A stretch of 64,000 nucleotides of DNA from W-Chloroflexi-9 sp045863195 (GCA_045863195.1 BTUI01000001.1:310001-374000); one strand, 5' to 3'. Counted from the first letter of the stretch, positions 15,120 through 24,390 are shown. A program made the numbers and translations. The notes: generated from the sequence alone by a model not told the origin.

Positions 15120-16932
15120 GCCGGCGTGGGGACTCAACCGAAGAAACCGAGCGGGCCGTCCGGCGGCTCAAGAGGCGTTTGGGCTCGGCGAACGGACCGT
15201 CGCCGACGTCACGGCGCCGGCCGCGATCGCGGAGGCGCGCGCCGAGGTCACGATCGACCGCACCGCCAGCCGTGTGCTCGCCCTCACTGACTACCCGCGC
15301 CACGTCTCCCCGAACTGGCTGGGACGGCTGGTCGACTTCGATGAGCCGATGGACCTGAGCCTGCACCTGGAGCCGCTCGACTCGGGCGACGTCGTGCGGA
15401 TGCTCACGCACCGCCTGGTGGAGCTGCAGTCCTCGCGCATGCTGGACGCGAAGGGCGGCCGGGTCGCGAGCATCGAGCGCGAGGTCGCCTACGAGGACGT
15501 TGAGCGGCTGCGCGACGCGCTGGAGCGGGGCGACGAGCGGGTCTTCTCGACCGCCCTCTACCTGTGCCTGCACGGGCAGAGCACGGCGGCGCTCGACCAG
15601 GCGACGGCGCGGGTCGAAGGCGTGCTGGGCGGCATGATGGCGGGGATGCGGCCGGCGCTCTACGAGATGCTGCCGGGTCTGCTCTCGTGCCTGCCGGCGG
15701 GCCAGGACCACCTCCGCCGCCGGCGCAACCTCGACACCACCAGCGCGGCGACGATGATCCCGTTCGGGTCGAGCCACCTCGCCGTCGAGCGGGGGCTCCT
15801 CTACGGCGAGAACGTCCACAACCACTCGCTCGTGATCTACGACCCCTTCGCTCCAGACGCCGACAACGCCAACAAGGTCGTCTTCGCCAAGAGCGGCGCC
15901 GGCAAGAGCTATGCCTGCAAGGTCGAGGCGCTGCGCGCCCTGTTGCTCGGCATCGACTACCTCGTGATCGACCCGGAGGACGAGTACGGCCGCCTCTGCG
16001 AGGCGGTGGGCGGACAGATGATCCGCCTCTCCGGCACGTCGGTTCAGCACATCAACCCCTTCGACCTCCCGGTACCCGCATCCGGTTCGGCGGCCGACGA
16101 CGGTGAGGGGCGCTCCCCACTGGCACAGCGTGTGCTTGCCCTGCAGGGCCTGCTCGGCGTGATGCTGGCGGATCCCGGGCAGGCGCTCGGACAACGGGAA
16201 CGTGGCGTGCTCGACACGGCGCTCTACGAGACCTACCGGCGTGCCGGGATCAGCGAGGACCCCGCCACACAGGGCCGCCCGGTGCCCGTGCTGCGAGACC
16301 TGCTGGACGTCCTCCGCGAACAGGAGGAGCCGCACGGCCTCGCCGACCGGCTGACGCGCTACGTCGACGGCAGCCTCGGGCAGGTCTTCTCCGAGCGGAC
16401 CACTGCGTCGCTGGACCGGCCGTTTGTGGTCTTCAACGTGCGCGACCTCGAGGAGGAGCTGCGCCCGGTCGCGATGTACCTGATCGCCGACCACGTCTGG
16501 CGCGAAGTCACGCGCGATCCGCGTCCCCGGATGCTGCTGATCGACGAGGCCTGGTCGCTGATGCGCTCGCCCGAGGGGGCGCAGTTCCTCGCCCAGATGG
16601 CGCGACGCGCTCGCAAGCGCTGGTTGGGCGTCACCACCGTGACCCAGGACGTGGAGGACTTCCTCGCCTCGCCCGAGGGCCACACCGTGCTCGCCAACAG
16701 TTCGGTACAGCTTCTGATGCGCCAGGACAGCTCCACGATCGGCCTCGTCGAAGAGACCTTCGCGCTCTCGCGGGGCGAACGCGCATTCCTGCTCGGCTGC
16801 CGGCGCGGACAGGGCCTCTTCATCGCGCGCGGCAACCACATCGCGCTGCAGATCGAGGCGAGCACCCTGGAGGACGCCCTCGCAACCACTTCCCCAGCCG
16901 AACTTGCCGCGCAGCGCGGAGAGGAAGAGTGA
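15112..16932 (+). CDS. VirB4-type T4SS ATPase
   Basis: The ATPase that energises T4SS assembly and substrate transfer, 606 residues. The N-terminal half contains the VirB4 substrate-interaction region. Walker A is AKSGAGKSYA near residue 260, DYLVIDPEDEYGRL follows near 285, and Walker B is MLLIDEAWSLM near 475, then the RKRWLGVTTVTQDVEDF motif. The start at 15112 lies within the previous gene; a longer upstream frame would read out of the preceding gene with low-complexity sequence. The primase gene overlaps its stop. Confidence 0.92.
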   Translation: MRRPAWGLNRRNRAGRPAAQEAFGLGERTVADVTAPAAIAEARAEVTIDRTASRVLALTDYPRHVSPNWLGRLVDFDEPMDLSLHLEPLDSGDVVRMLTHRLVELQSSRMLDAKGGRVASIEREVAYEDVERLRDALERGDERVFSTALYLCLHGQSTAALDQATARVEGVLGGMMAGMRPALYEMLPGLLSCLPAGQDHLRRRRNLDTTSAATMIPFGSSHLAVERGLLYGENVHNHSLVIYDPFAPDADNANKVVFAKSGAGKSYACKVEALRALLLGIDYLVIDPEDEYGRLCEAVGGQMIRLSGTSVQHINPFDLPVPASGSAADDGEGRSPLAQRVLALQGLLGVMLADPGQALGQRERGVLDTALYETYRRAGISEDPATQGRPVPVLRDLLDVLREQEEPHGLADRLTRYVDGSLGQVFSERTTASLDRPFVVFNVRDLEEELRPVAMYLIADHVWREVTRDPRPRMLLIDEAWSLMRSPEGAQFLAQMARRARKRWLGVTTVTQDVEDFLASPEGHTVLANSSVQLLMRQDSSTIGLVEETFALSRGERAFLLGCRRGQGLFIARGNHIALQIEASTLEDALATTSPAELAAQRGEEE

Positions 16933-18002
16933 TGACCATCGACATCGAGCAGGTGAAGCGGCAGCACCCGATTGCGGACGTGATCGCCGCGCACGGCGTG
17001 GCGCTCCGTCCGACGGGCCGGAAGTACATGGGCCGCTGCCCGTTCCACCAGGATGACCGGCCGAGCCTGGTCGTCTATCCGGATACCCAGAGCTTCCACT
17101 GCTTCGGCTGCGGCGCCTCGGGTGATGTCATCGACTTCGTCCGCCGCACTCACAACGCGAGCTTCCGCGAGGCGGTCGACCACCTGGGGGACCTGCCGCG
17201 CCCCGCGCCGCAGCCTCGCGAGACGGCGGCGCCCCGCCCGCAGCCGCCCCACCTCTCGCTCGACGACCGCCTGATCCTCACCGCGGCCTGCGAGCTCTAC
17301 CACGAGGCGCTGCTGCGGACGCCGAGCGCGCTTGCGTACCTGGACGCACGGGGCGTGCCGCGCTGGTTGGCGCGGCGTGCTCGCCTCGGGTTCAGCGATG
17401 GGAGCGAGCTCGCGCCCTACCTCAAGCGCCGCCGCCTCAGCCTGCGGCGCGCCGGTGAACTGGGACTGCTCTACGGCGACGAGCGCGAGGCGATGCGCGG
17501 ACGCATTGTGATCCCTGACCTGCGCAGCGGCTACTGCGCCTGGATGACCGGACGCGCGCTCGGGAGCGATGCCCGCACGAAGTATCTCGGGCTGGCGCTG
17601 CCCCGTCCGCTGCTCGGGTACGAGGGTGTGCGCGGGCGGCAGCGCATCTTTGTCACCGAGGGCCCGTTCGACTGGCTCACCCTGGTCGGCTGGGGACTCC
17701 CGGCCTGCGCGCTGCTTGGCACGCAGCCGGGACGCGGTGTGGAGCGACTGCTCGACCGCGCGCGCTCGGTCGTCCTGGTCCTCGACGCCGACGACCCGGG
17801 TCGCGCCGCCGCTGCCAGCTTCGCTGAGTCGATGGGCGGGCGTGTGCTCGTGCTCGACCTCCCGGGCGACGTGAAGGACGTGAGCGAGCTCGGGGCCCGT
17901 CCGGGCGGACGGGAGGCGTTCTTCCGCGCGCTGGATGCAGCGGAGGCGCAAGCGCGCAGCGTGGAGCAGGAAGGAGCGCGTCATGCCGCGCCGTCGCGTT
18001 GA
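16932..18002 (+). CDS. CHC2 zinc-finger/Toprim primase
   Basis: DnaG-like primase of 356 residues. Residues about 35-65 hold the CHC2 zinc ribbon (C-P-F-H then FHCFGCGASGDVIDF). The catalytic core follows, and the Toprim domain has its Glu in FVTEGPFDWLTL (about 240) and acidic motif VLDADDPG (about 283). It is shorter than chromosomal DnaG and lacks a DnaB-interaction domain, as in plasmid/ICE primases. It would prime the complementary strand after conjugative transfer. A GTG at 16929 is an alternative start. It overlaps the coupling protein gene by 20 nt. Confidence 0.88.
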   Translation: MTIDIEQVKRQHPIADVIAAHGVALRPTGRKYMGRCPFHQDDRPSLVVYPDTQSFHCFGCGASGDVIDFVRRTHNASFREAVDHLGDLPRPAPQPRETAAPRPQPPHLSLDDRLILTAACELYHEALLRTPSALAYLDARGVPRWLARRARLGFSDGSELAPYLKRRRLSLRRAGELGLLYGDEREAMRGRIVIPDLRSGYCAWMTGRALGSDARTKYLGLALPRPLLGYEGVRGRQRIFVTEGPFDWLTLVGWGLPACALLGTQPGRGVERLLDRARSVVLVLDADDPGRAAAASFAESMGGRVLVLDLPGDVKDVSELGARPGGREAFFRALDAAEAQARSVEQEGARHAAPSR

Positions 18003-20454
18003 GCCTTCGTTCCTCGCCGAGGTGGTGCCGCCGCGCGGGCTGGAGGACGGGATGAGTGCCGCCCGGGCGATGCTGGGCGCACTCGCCGGGGAAGCGCTCG
18101 CGCTCGAAGTCGCCGTCACACCGTCGGGCAGGCGCTGGTACGTGCGCGCCGCGACCGCCGACGGCCTCGAGCGGGCCCTCGCCCAGCTCCGCGTCGCGTA
18201 CCCCCAGGCCGTGATCGAACCCGTCGACGGGCTCAACGGGGCCGATCCGGCGACGCTGGCGGGCGGCGAGCAGGCGGTCGCCGTCCCGCTGCTGCCGTGG
18301 ACCGAGGCCGCGCTCCCGTTGCGGCTGGACTGGCGTCACGAACGCGATCCGCTCTCCGGCGTGCTGGCGGTGGCCGCCCCTACGGGAAGCGAGCGAGTGG
18401 TGGCGCGGCTGTCCGTGACGTCTGCGCCGCGAGGCAGCGCAGACCGCATCCGCCGGCGCCAGGAGCAGCGCTTCGGGAGGCGCGCCGACTACCCGTCCAC
18501 GGTCGGTCCGAGCCTGATGCCGATCGTCGTGCTGATGGCGCTCGGGGCCGCGGTGCTGCAGGGCTGGCGCTGGTACGAGGCCGGTGAGTGGGCACTGCTG
18601 GCCGGCACGGGCGCGGGCGCATTCATCGTGGTGCCCCTGCTCGCCGCGATCGCCATGCGGCTCTTCCGTGCCCCGGAACCCCTGGCCCCGAATGTGGTAG
18701 CGGCGAAGCTCGGCGCGCCGCTGGTGTCGGCCGAGCTCTCGGTGCTCGCGCTGGGACCAGACGTCGCGCGGCTCCGCACACTCGCCACGCAGATGGCGGC
18801 CGCCTACGCCGCCTTCGACGACGCCGCGGGCGGCGGCCTCCGTCCCGGCGCTCCGAAGCTGCTTCGTGGAACGCCGCGGTCAGGGCGGCCGCTCTTGCTG
18901 AGCACGGCGGAGGCTGCCGCGCTCTGGCACCTGCCGGCCGCCATCGACGCTCCCTTGAGCGTGCGCCGTACGACGGCGCAGCGCCTCGCCCCGGCGCCGG
19001 GGCACGTGATGAGCGGCGTCCGTGTCGGGCGCGCACCGACCGGCGGGACCCTCACGCCGGTGTACCTGCCGGAGCCGCTGCTGCAGCGCAACCACTTCAT
19101 CGTGGCGAAGACCCGGCGCGGCAAGTCGACACTGCTGCGGCACATGGCCGCCGGCATCATGGAGCGCGTCGCCACCGACATCGACGGCACGGCCCTGGTC
19201 GTGGTCGACCCGCACCAGGACCTTGCCGAGGCGGTGCTGGCCTCCGTCCCTGATGCGCTGGTCGACCGCACGGTCTACCTCGACTTCGCCCACCTTGAGC
19301 GGCCGATCGGCCTCAACCTGCTCGATGTCGCCCTTTTCCCGGACCGCGACCGCACCGTCGAGGGCATCGTCACGATCATGAACCGCCTGTGGCCTGCCAA
19401 CTGGGGGCCGCGGATGGAGGGCGCGCTGCGCGCCTCGCTCGCAGCGCTGCACGAGCTCAACACGCGCCGGTCGCGGGTCGAGCAGTTCACGCTGCTCGAC
19501 GTCGCGCCGTTCCTCACCGACAGGGACATGCGGGACGTCCTGCTCGCCAACGTGCAGGACCCCGCGATCGATGCGTGGTGGCGAGACAACTACACCTTCG
19601 CCGGACCGACGCTACAGCAGCAGACCGCGAACCCGGTCACGAGCAAGATCGGGCGTTTCACGGTGACCGAGGCCAGCCGCCTCGTGCTCGGCCAGCCGCG
19701 CTCGACGTTCGATCCGCGTGAGGTGATCCGCGACGGCGGGGTGCTCGTCATCAACACCGCCGTCGGCACGCTCGGAGAGGGTGCAGCGTCGCTCGTCGGC
19801 GCGACGATGCTGAACCTGCTCGGCCTGCTGGTCGAGGAGCAGGTTGCCCTGCCCGCCGAGCAGCGACGGCGCGTCGTTGAGCTCGTCGACGAGTCGAGCA
19901 CCCTGGGTGCGGTGGACTACCCGCGCATGCTGAGCGAGCTGGGGAAGTACGGGGCGTCGTTCACGCTCGTCACCCAGTCCCTCGCCAAGCTCGATGCGAT
20001 TGACCGGGAGCTGGTCCCCACGATCCTCTCGAACTGCGACGGCCTCACGACCTTCCAGTGCAGCGCTGAGGACGCCCGCCGGCTGCTCCCCGAGCTCGGG
20101 AGCGGGCTCGAGGTCGAGGACCTCGTCTCCCTGGACGACTTCTCCGCCTACGCGCGCTGGTGGGACGGCTTCGCCCGGCCGCCGGCGTTCACGTTGAACG
20201 TCGATCCGCCGCCCGCGCACGACCCGGAGCGCGTCGTCGCGCTCGCACGGCGCTCCGCCGACCGCCATGGCCGGCCGCGCGAGGTCGTGTCGGCGGAGGT
20301 CCGGCGCGTCATCGCGGAGCGCTCGCGCATCATCCGGCGCAGTAAGCGCGCCCGCACACGGAAAGGGCAGGCCCCGAAGCGCAACGACGCCGGCACGGCG
20401 CCGACCGCCAGGGTGAACACGTCCATCGACTCGAACGAAGGAGGTAAGACATGA
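17983..20454 (+). CDS. Conjugative coupling ATPase (VirD4/TraD-like)
   Basis: Membrane ATPase that recruits DNA to the T4SS, 823 residues. Two adjacent TM helices lie at about 170-215 (VVLMALGAAVLQGW and AGAFIVVPLLAAIAM). The motor domain has Walker A AKTRRGKST at about 375, Walker B ALVVVDPHQDLAEAV at about 405, and a late VELVDESSTLG/TLVTQSLAKLD pair typical of TraD/TraG C-domains. The C-terminal 60 residues are highly basic (RRSKRARTRKG), possibly contacting DNA. AGGAAGGAG precedes ATG 17983. It is followed by the replication-relaxation protein. Confidence 0.88.
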   Translation: MPRRRVEPSFLAEVVPPRGLEDGMSAARAMLGALAGEALALEVAVTPSGRRWYVRAATADGLERALAQLRVAYPQAVIEPVDGLNGADPATLAGGEQAVAVPLLPWTEAALPLRLDWRHERDPLSGVLAVAAPTGSERVVARLSVTSAPRGSADRIRRRQEQRFGRRADYPSTVGPSLMPIVVLMALGAAVLQGWRWYEAGEWALLAGTGAGAFIVVPLLAAIAMRLFRAPEPLAPNVVAAKLGAPLVSAELSVLALGPDVARLRTLATQMAAAYAAFDDAAGGGLRPGAPKLLRGTPRSGRPLLLSTAEAAALWHLPAAIDAPLSVRRTTAQRLAPAPGHVMSGVRVGRAPTGGTLTPVYLPEPLLQRNHFIVAKTRRGKSTLLRHMAAGIMERVATDIDGTALVVVDPHQDLAEAVLASVPDALVDRTVYLDFAHLERPIGLNLLDVALFPDRDRTVEGIVTIMNRLWPANWGPRMEGALRASLAALHELNTRRSRVEQFTLLDVAPFLTDRDMRDVLLANVQDPAIDAWWRDNYTFAGPTLQQQTANPVTSKIGRFTVTEASRLVLGQPRSTFDPREVIRDGGVLVINTAVGTLGEGAASLVGATMLNLLGLLVEEQVALPAEQRRRVVELVDESSTLGAVDYPRMLSELGKYGASFTLVTQSLAKLDAIDRELVPTILSNCDGLTTFQCSAEDARRLLPELGSGLEVEDLVSLDDFSAYARWWDGFARPPAFTLNVDPPPAHDPERVVALARRSADRHGRPREVVSAEVRRVIAERSRIIRRSKRARTRKGQAPKRNDAGTAPTARVNTSIDSNEGGKT

Positions 20455-22265
20455 AGAAGAGAGAACCGCAGCTCGCTCGCGCCCTCGTATGGGTAGCCTC
20501 GCTCCCGCTGCTGGGTGACCGGGAACTCGCTGGATTGCTTGGCGTCGATGAACGCGACGCGCGGCATCTGCGCGAAGAATTGGGGCGACGCGGATGGGTG
20601 GAATGGGTCACTCCGCGCAGCGACGGGGTGCATGCTCGACCGCTGGCGCTGGTGCGTGACGGGGCACTGCCGCCACTTGCCGAATGGCTCGGAGTCGATC
20701 CCGGGGAGCTCCGCGCGACCTGGCCGGTCGGACGGAACGCATCGCTGGAGCGGCTCGGCCGGCTTGAGGTCGTGCAGGGCGTGCATCGCCTGCTCGCCAT
20801 GCTGGCGGCGCAGCTGCGTGCGGGGAACGATGGCGAGCTGGAGGCGGCGCGTACGACGCCGATCGGGCGCGATCGAGACGGGCGCTGGTGGCCTCCGGGT
20901 GTCGAGGCACAGCTCGAGGTGCGGTGTGGCCGCGAGGTCGGGACGGCCGTCGTCGCCTGGGATCCTGCGGGTGCCCCCGACATCCACCGTCGCGAGCGTG
21001 TCCGCCGATGGTTCAAGGCGGCCGAGGAAGCAGGCGACGCATGGGAACAGCACTTGCCACCAATCCTGGTAGTGGGGGCGGGAGACCGGGAAGTCGCCGT
21101 CTGGGAAGAGGCGATTCGGCGATGGGAAGAGCGCAAGGGCGAGCGACCCATTGAAGTGCTCGTCACCTCAGCCGTAGACCTGTTCCGCGATGGCCCGGTG
21201 CGTCTGGCGTGGCGCTCCCCAGAGTCAGCCGGTACTGCCCGGCTCTTGCACTCGCTGGACTGGCAACCGGCGCTTCCGGATCCTGACTACCGCGACGAAC
21301 ACCTGCCGCCGACCGAGAGGGGCGCACCCGAGCTGGGCAGGCATCTGATGACCCGGACCGCGGAGCGAAACAAGCATGTCTCGACCCGCGATGAAGTCGC
21401 TTCGCTGGCGCTGACGCTCGACCCGCTGGCGCGCTCGCTCTTGGAGTGGTTGGCGCGGCATCCCTGGCTCACCGCCGGGCAGTTGGCGGTCCTCCTCAAC
21501 GATCCCGAACAGGCTGTCTGTCGCCGCCTCACCACGCTGGTGCGAACCGGTGTCGCTCGATCCGCGCAGATCCCCGACGGTGACGATGACCTCTGGTTCG
21601 CGACTCGCCTCGGGCTACGCGTGCTGGCCGCGGCCAACCAGGTTCCCCTGGCACGATTTGAGCAGTGTGGCGCGGTCTCCGCGCCGTTCGTCGCCGACGG
21701 TGGCCGCCCAACGGTGGTGTTGCCGCGGGCGCTCGCACATGAGCTTGGTCTCCGGCGAGCGTTCGTGCGGCTCGCGGAGATCGCCCGCAGTCACGGTGGT
21801 CGGCTCGCGGTGTGGCGCAACGAAGCTGAGTCCACGCACATCTTCGGTGACGGAAGTCGGCGATGGTGGATCCGCCCGGACGGCTCAGGGGTGCTGGATC
21901 TGGACGACGCCCCGCTCCCGTTCGTGCTCGAGTACGACCGGGGCACGCTGAGCCTCCCAGAGATCCGGGGGAAGCTCCTCTCCTACGCCCGGTACTACGA
22001 CGCCGGGGCGTGGTGGGAGTACTTCGAAGTCCAGCCCGTCATGCTCTGGATCTGCGCGGACTACCGTGCCGCGCAGCGTGTGGCCCGCGAGGTAAGCATG
22101 TTTGGTGGAGCACTGCCAGCACTCGTGGTCCAGGAGTCTGAACTGAACACCGTGATCGAGCGACAGGCCGTCGCCGGAACAGCGGTAACGCTTCGGCAGC
22201 ACGGCACGTCACCGCGCCGGCGGAGGGGCACGCACTCACATCGGGGCTCACATGCCCCAGCGTGA
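20451..22265 (+). CDS. Replication-relaxation family protein
   Basis: A 604-residue protein matching the layout of the replication-relaxation family (common in actinobacterial and Firmicute conjugative elements). It has two wHTH-like segments (about 15-60: LLGDRELAGLLGVDERDARHL; and about 320-370: WLTAGQLAVLLNDPEQAVCRR) and a C-terminal domain with LEYDRGTLSLPEIRGKLLSY, a conserved D/E-x-D-R...K pattern of a nuclease-like fold. It may process the element's DNA in place of a MOB relaxase. GAAGGAGGTAAG precedes the ATG, which overlaps the coupling protein stop. Confidence 0.75.
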   Translation: MKKREPQLARALVWVASLPLLGDRELAGLLGVDERDARHLREELGRRGWVEWVTPRSDGVHARPLALVRDGALPPLAEWLGVDPGELRATWPVGRNASLERLGRLEVVQGVHRLLAMLAAQLRAGNDGELEAARTTPIGRDRDGRWWPPGVEAQLEVRCGREVGTAVVAWDPAGAPDIHRRERVRRWFKAAEEAGDAWEQHLPPILVVGAGDREVAVWEEAIRRWEERKGERPIEVLVTSAVDLFRDGPVRLAWRSPESAGTARLLHSLDWQPALPDPDYRDEHLPPTERGAPELGRHLMTRTAERNKHVSTRDEVASLALTLDPLARSLLEWLARHPWLTAGQLAVLLNDPEQAVCRRLTTLVRTGVARSAQIPDGDDDLWFATRLGLRVLAAANQVPLARFEQCGAVSAPFVADGGRPTVVLPRALAHELGLRRAFVRLAEIARSHGGRLAVWRNEAESTHIFGDGSRRWWIRPDGSGVLDLDDAPLPFVLEYDRGTLSLPEIRGKLLSYARYYDAGAWWEYFEVQPVMLWICADYRAAQRVAREVSMFGGALPALVVQESELNTVIERQAVAGTAVTLRQHGTSPRRRRGTHSHRGSHAPA

Positions 22266-22315
22266 AGCAGGGCCGATTGAGTCCACGACGCGACATAACT
22301 GACGACCCAGGCGTA

Positions 22316-22495
22316 ATGGACAAGGCCCGGTCTGCACCGCAGCCATCGTTCCGCAGCCCGGAGCATCTGATGCTCCGCCGCAACGAACGCGGTAGGATGC
22401 CCAGTGCCGACGGTGCTGCCATCGAGCACCTCGTGAACGAATGGGCCGCCGTCGCGCGCGCCATCATCCTGCGGAGGAGAGCACGGGGACGATGA
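22316..22495 (+). CDS. Small ORF coupled to serine recombinase
   Basis: Possible 59-residue basic protein (MDKARSAPQPSFRSPEH..., ending RRRARGR). Its stop overlaps the recombinase ATG as ATGA, the coupling used throughout this element. There is no recognised domain; a short helix (GAAIEHLVNEWAAVARAII) is predicted. An earlier GTG start at 22262 overlaps the upstream gene. It could be a recombination directionality factor, but that rests only on position. Confidence 0.4.
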   Translation: MDKARSAPQPSFRSPEHLMLRRNERGRMPSADGAAIEHLVNEWAAVARAIILRRRARGR

Positions 22496-23961
22496 AGCAG
22501 GCTGTGGGCTACGTCAGGGTCAGCCTTGCCGAGCAGGCAGATGGGCACAGCCTCGACGCACAGCGCCGGGAAATCGAGCGCTACTGCGAGCGACAGGGCT
22601 ACGAGCTGGCCCGGTTCTACGCCGATGAGGGCGTGAGCGCCCATGGCGAAGAGATCAGCAAGCGTCCCCAACTTGCGGCGCTTCTCGACGACGCCGACCG
22701 CGGTTCGTTCGACCTCGTGATCGTCCATACGCTCGACCGCTGGGCACGGAACATCCGCGTCCAATCGGCGGCGCTCCAGCGCCTCGGGGCGGGGGGCGTG
22801 GGGTTCGCCAGCGTGACCGAGAACTTCGACTTCACGACACCCGCCGGCAAGATGACCCTCACCCTCATCGGCGGGGTCTCCGAGTTCTTTTCTGATCAAC
22901 TCGCGGTCCACGTGGTGAAGGGTCAGCGGCAGCGGGTGGAGTCCGGCCTGCACCAGGGCCGCCCGCCGTTCGGATACCGCGTCGATGACCCCGGGGCGCT
23001 GCCCTGCATTCACGAGCAGGAAGGCCCCGCCGTCCGCACGTCATTCGCGATGCGCGCGGCAGGGCAGAGCAATGGCGAGATCGCCGATTGGCTGAACGGG
23101 CAGGGCTTCCGCACGCTCACGGGGCGTTTGCACACGGCACACAGCGTCAAGGACATGTTGAACCGCAAGTTCTACATCGGCGTCGTCAGCTACCGCGGGG
23201 AGGAGTTCCGCGGACAGCACGAACCACTCATCGACGAAACGACCTTCGCACTGGTGCAGGGGCGGCGGACCCCGCGAGGGCCGCACCACCGGACCGCGGA
23301 CGCGCCGCGCCCGCTCCTCGCCGGCATTGCCCGTTGCGCACGCTGTGGCTGCACGCTCCATGCCGACCGGAACGCGGCGGGTACGCCGATGTATCGGGAG
23401 CGCCACGGCCGGCCGTGCAGAACGAACCGTCGCGCCTTCGTGGCGCCGCCGGTGGATCGTCAGGTGGGGACTGTCTTCGGAGCGATCCGCCTGCGCAATG
23501 ACTGGCGCGAGCGCATCGTGAAGAGGGCTGCGCGACACCGAGATGGGCCAAGCGCCGAGAAGCTTCTTGAGCAGCGCCGGAGGCTCATCCGGGGCTACAC
23601 GGATGGCGGCTTCACCCACTCGGAGTACGAGACGCGGCTGGGGCAGCTTGATCGGGCAATCCATCTCGCCAAACAGCAGCCGTCAGTGGAGATGGAAGAG
23701 GTCGCGGCCCTGCTAGGGAACCTGCCGGAACTGTGGCGTGAGGCCCAGCCGGATGAGCGGCGGCGGCTCGTCGCGCCATTCCTCAGCGGCGTCTACATCG
23801 ACGTGGCGAGTCGGATGATCGCCGGTCTGCTCCCACGCGAGCCCTTCAGGGCTCTCCTCGAGTGCGCCGTCGACCGGGTCGACGGCGCGCCGGTCGTCAT
23901 CCTGCCGCCAGGTGAGACGGCGGCTCAAAGTATGGAACTGGTGGAGACGGGGGAGAATTGA
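22492..23961 (+). CDS. Large serine recombinase (integrase)
   Basis: Site-specific recombinase of 489 residues. The resolvase N-domain (1-140) has catalytic Ser in GYVRVSLAEQADGHSLDAQR (about 11) and the LDRWARN arginine motif near 80. A recombinase domain (about 150-260) follows, then a zinc-ribbon (CARCGCTL...RPC, about 281-306) and a coiled C-terminal region (about 340-395). It should integrate and excise the conjugative element. Its last 23 nt overlap the 3' end of ssrA on the other strand, so the terminal residues read the tmRNA acceptor and T-arm sequence. Confidence 0.92.
   Translation: MKQAVGYVRVSLAEQADGHSLDAQRREIERYCERQGYELARFYADEGVSAHGEEISKRPQLAALLDDADRGSFDLVIVHTLDRWARNIRVQSAALQRLGAGGVGFASVTENFDFTTPAGKMTLTLIGGVSEFFSDQLAVHVVKGQRQRVESGLHQGRPPFGYRVDDPGALPCIHEQEGPAVRTSFAMRAAGQSNGEIADWLNGQGFRTLTGRLHTAHSVKDMLNRKFYIGVVSYRGEEFRGQHEPLIDETTFALVQGRRTPRGPHHRTADAPRPLLAGIARCARCGCTLHADRNAAGTPMYRERHGRPCRTNRRAFVAPPVDRQVGTVFGAIRLRNDWRERIVKRAARHRDGPSAEKLLEQRRRLIRGYTDGGFTHSEYETRLGQLDRAIHLAKQQPSVEMEEVAALLGNLPELWREAQPDERRRLVAPFLSGVYIDVASRMIAGLLPREPFRALLECAVDRVDGAPVVILPPGETAAQSMELVETGEN
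23939..23961. other. Putative att site of the integrative element in ssrA
   Basis: The recombinase coding frame ends inside the tmRNA 3' end. Such overlap is the hallmark of elements that target ssrA and restore its 3' end on insertion. The crossover core cannot be located without the left junction, which lies outside the window, so the limits given here are only the overlap. Confidence 0.55.
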
Positions 23962-24301
23962 ACTCCCCGTCCAGAGCACGGCTGATACGGACGTCTACGA
24001 GCGTAGTCACCAGGGGAGTAAGTCTCGTCAGCGCCCCTCCCGTGACGGCAAGGCTGACCTGACCAGTCTCAGTTGGTCTTTCGCGCCGCGACCCTGAGAC
24101 GCAGGTCGGCGCGGCACCCCGGCATTACGTCGCGGCCCGAAACCCGTCGGGGCGGGGTCCCGGGCCACGTCGCTGCGTTAGTTACGCAGCGAGGGCGAGT
24201 TGTCGTTCGCCAGTTACTTGTTTGCCACCTGATTTACGAGGGTGATGGCGCCTCGGCCCGCAATCCGCACCCGAACGTACCTGTCGAATCCTGTCGTCCC
24301 C
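23939..24301 (-). ncRNA. ssrA: tmRNA (ssrA)
   Basis: One-piece tmRNA of about 363 nt on the minus strand. The 5' end GGGGACGACAGGATTCGAC is the classic tmRNA opening; the 3' end carries the T-arm (GTTCAATTC) and CGTCTCC-ACCA, which pairs with GGGGACG in the acceptor stem (one G-U). The tag frame at 24226-24182 reads GKQVTGERQLALAA followed by UAA, a degradation tag with the usual LALAA end. CCA is encoded. It lies beside smpB, its protein partner in ribosome rescue. The plus-strand recombinase gene overlaps its last 23 nt. Confidence 0.95.
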
Positions 24302-24335
24302 AGGGTGCCGGCGACACGACACGTCGCCTGCATCG

Positions 24336-24341
24336 AGTATA
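24336..24341 (-). promoter_or_regulatory. Probable ssrA promoter -10 (TATACT)
   Basis: On the minus strand TATACT ends 34 nt before the mature tmRNA 5' end, consistent with initiation near 24329 and RNase P removal of a short leader. The -35 element is weak (GC-rich). No other near-consensus -10 lies between ssrA and the stress-protein gene. Confidence 0.5.
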
Positions 24342-24390
24342 CGGCATCCGGAGGCCGTGCCCGCCTGGCGGCGTGGCACCGACCGAGGTG

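Larger units (their letters stand above)
1..23961. mobile_element. Integrative conjugative element with Tad pilus and T4SS, partial
   Basis: A continuous block of Tad pilus, type IV secretion, primase, coupling-protein, replication-relaxation, toxin-antitoxin and serine-recombinase genes ends exactly in the 3' end of the host tmRNA gene. The recombinase stop codon lies 22 bases inside ssrA, as expected when an element inserts into ssrA and carries its integrase at that end. The left end and its att copy are outside the window, and no classical MOB relaxase is visible, so the true extent and self-transfer ability are inferred. Confidence 0.75.
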
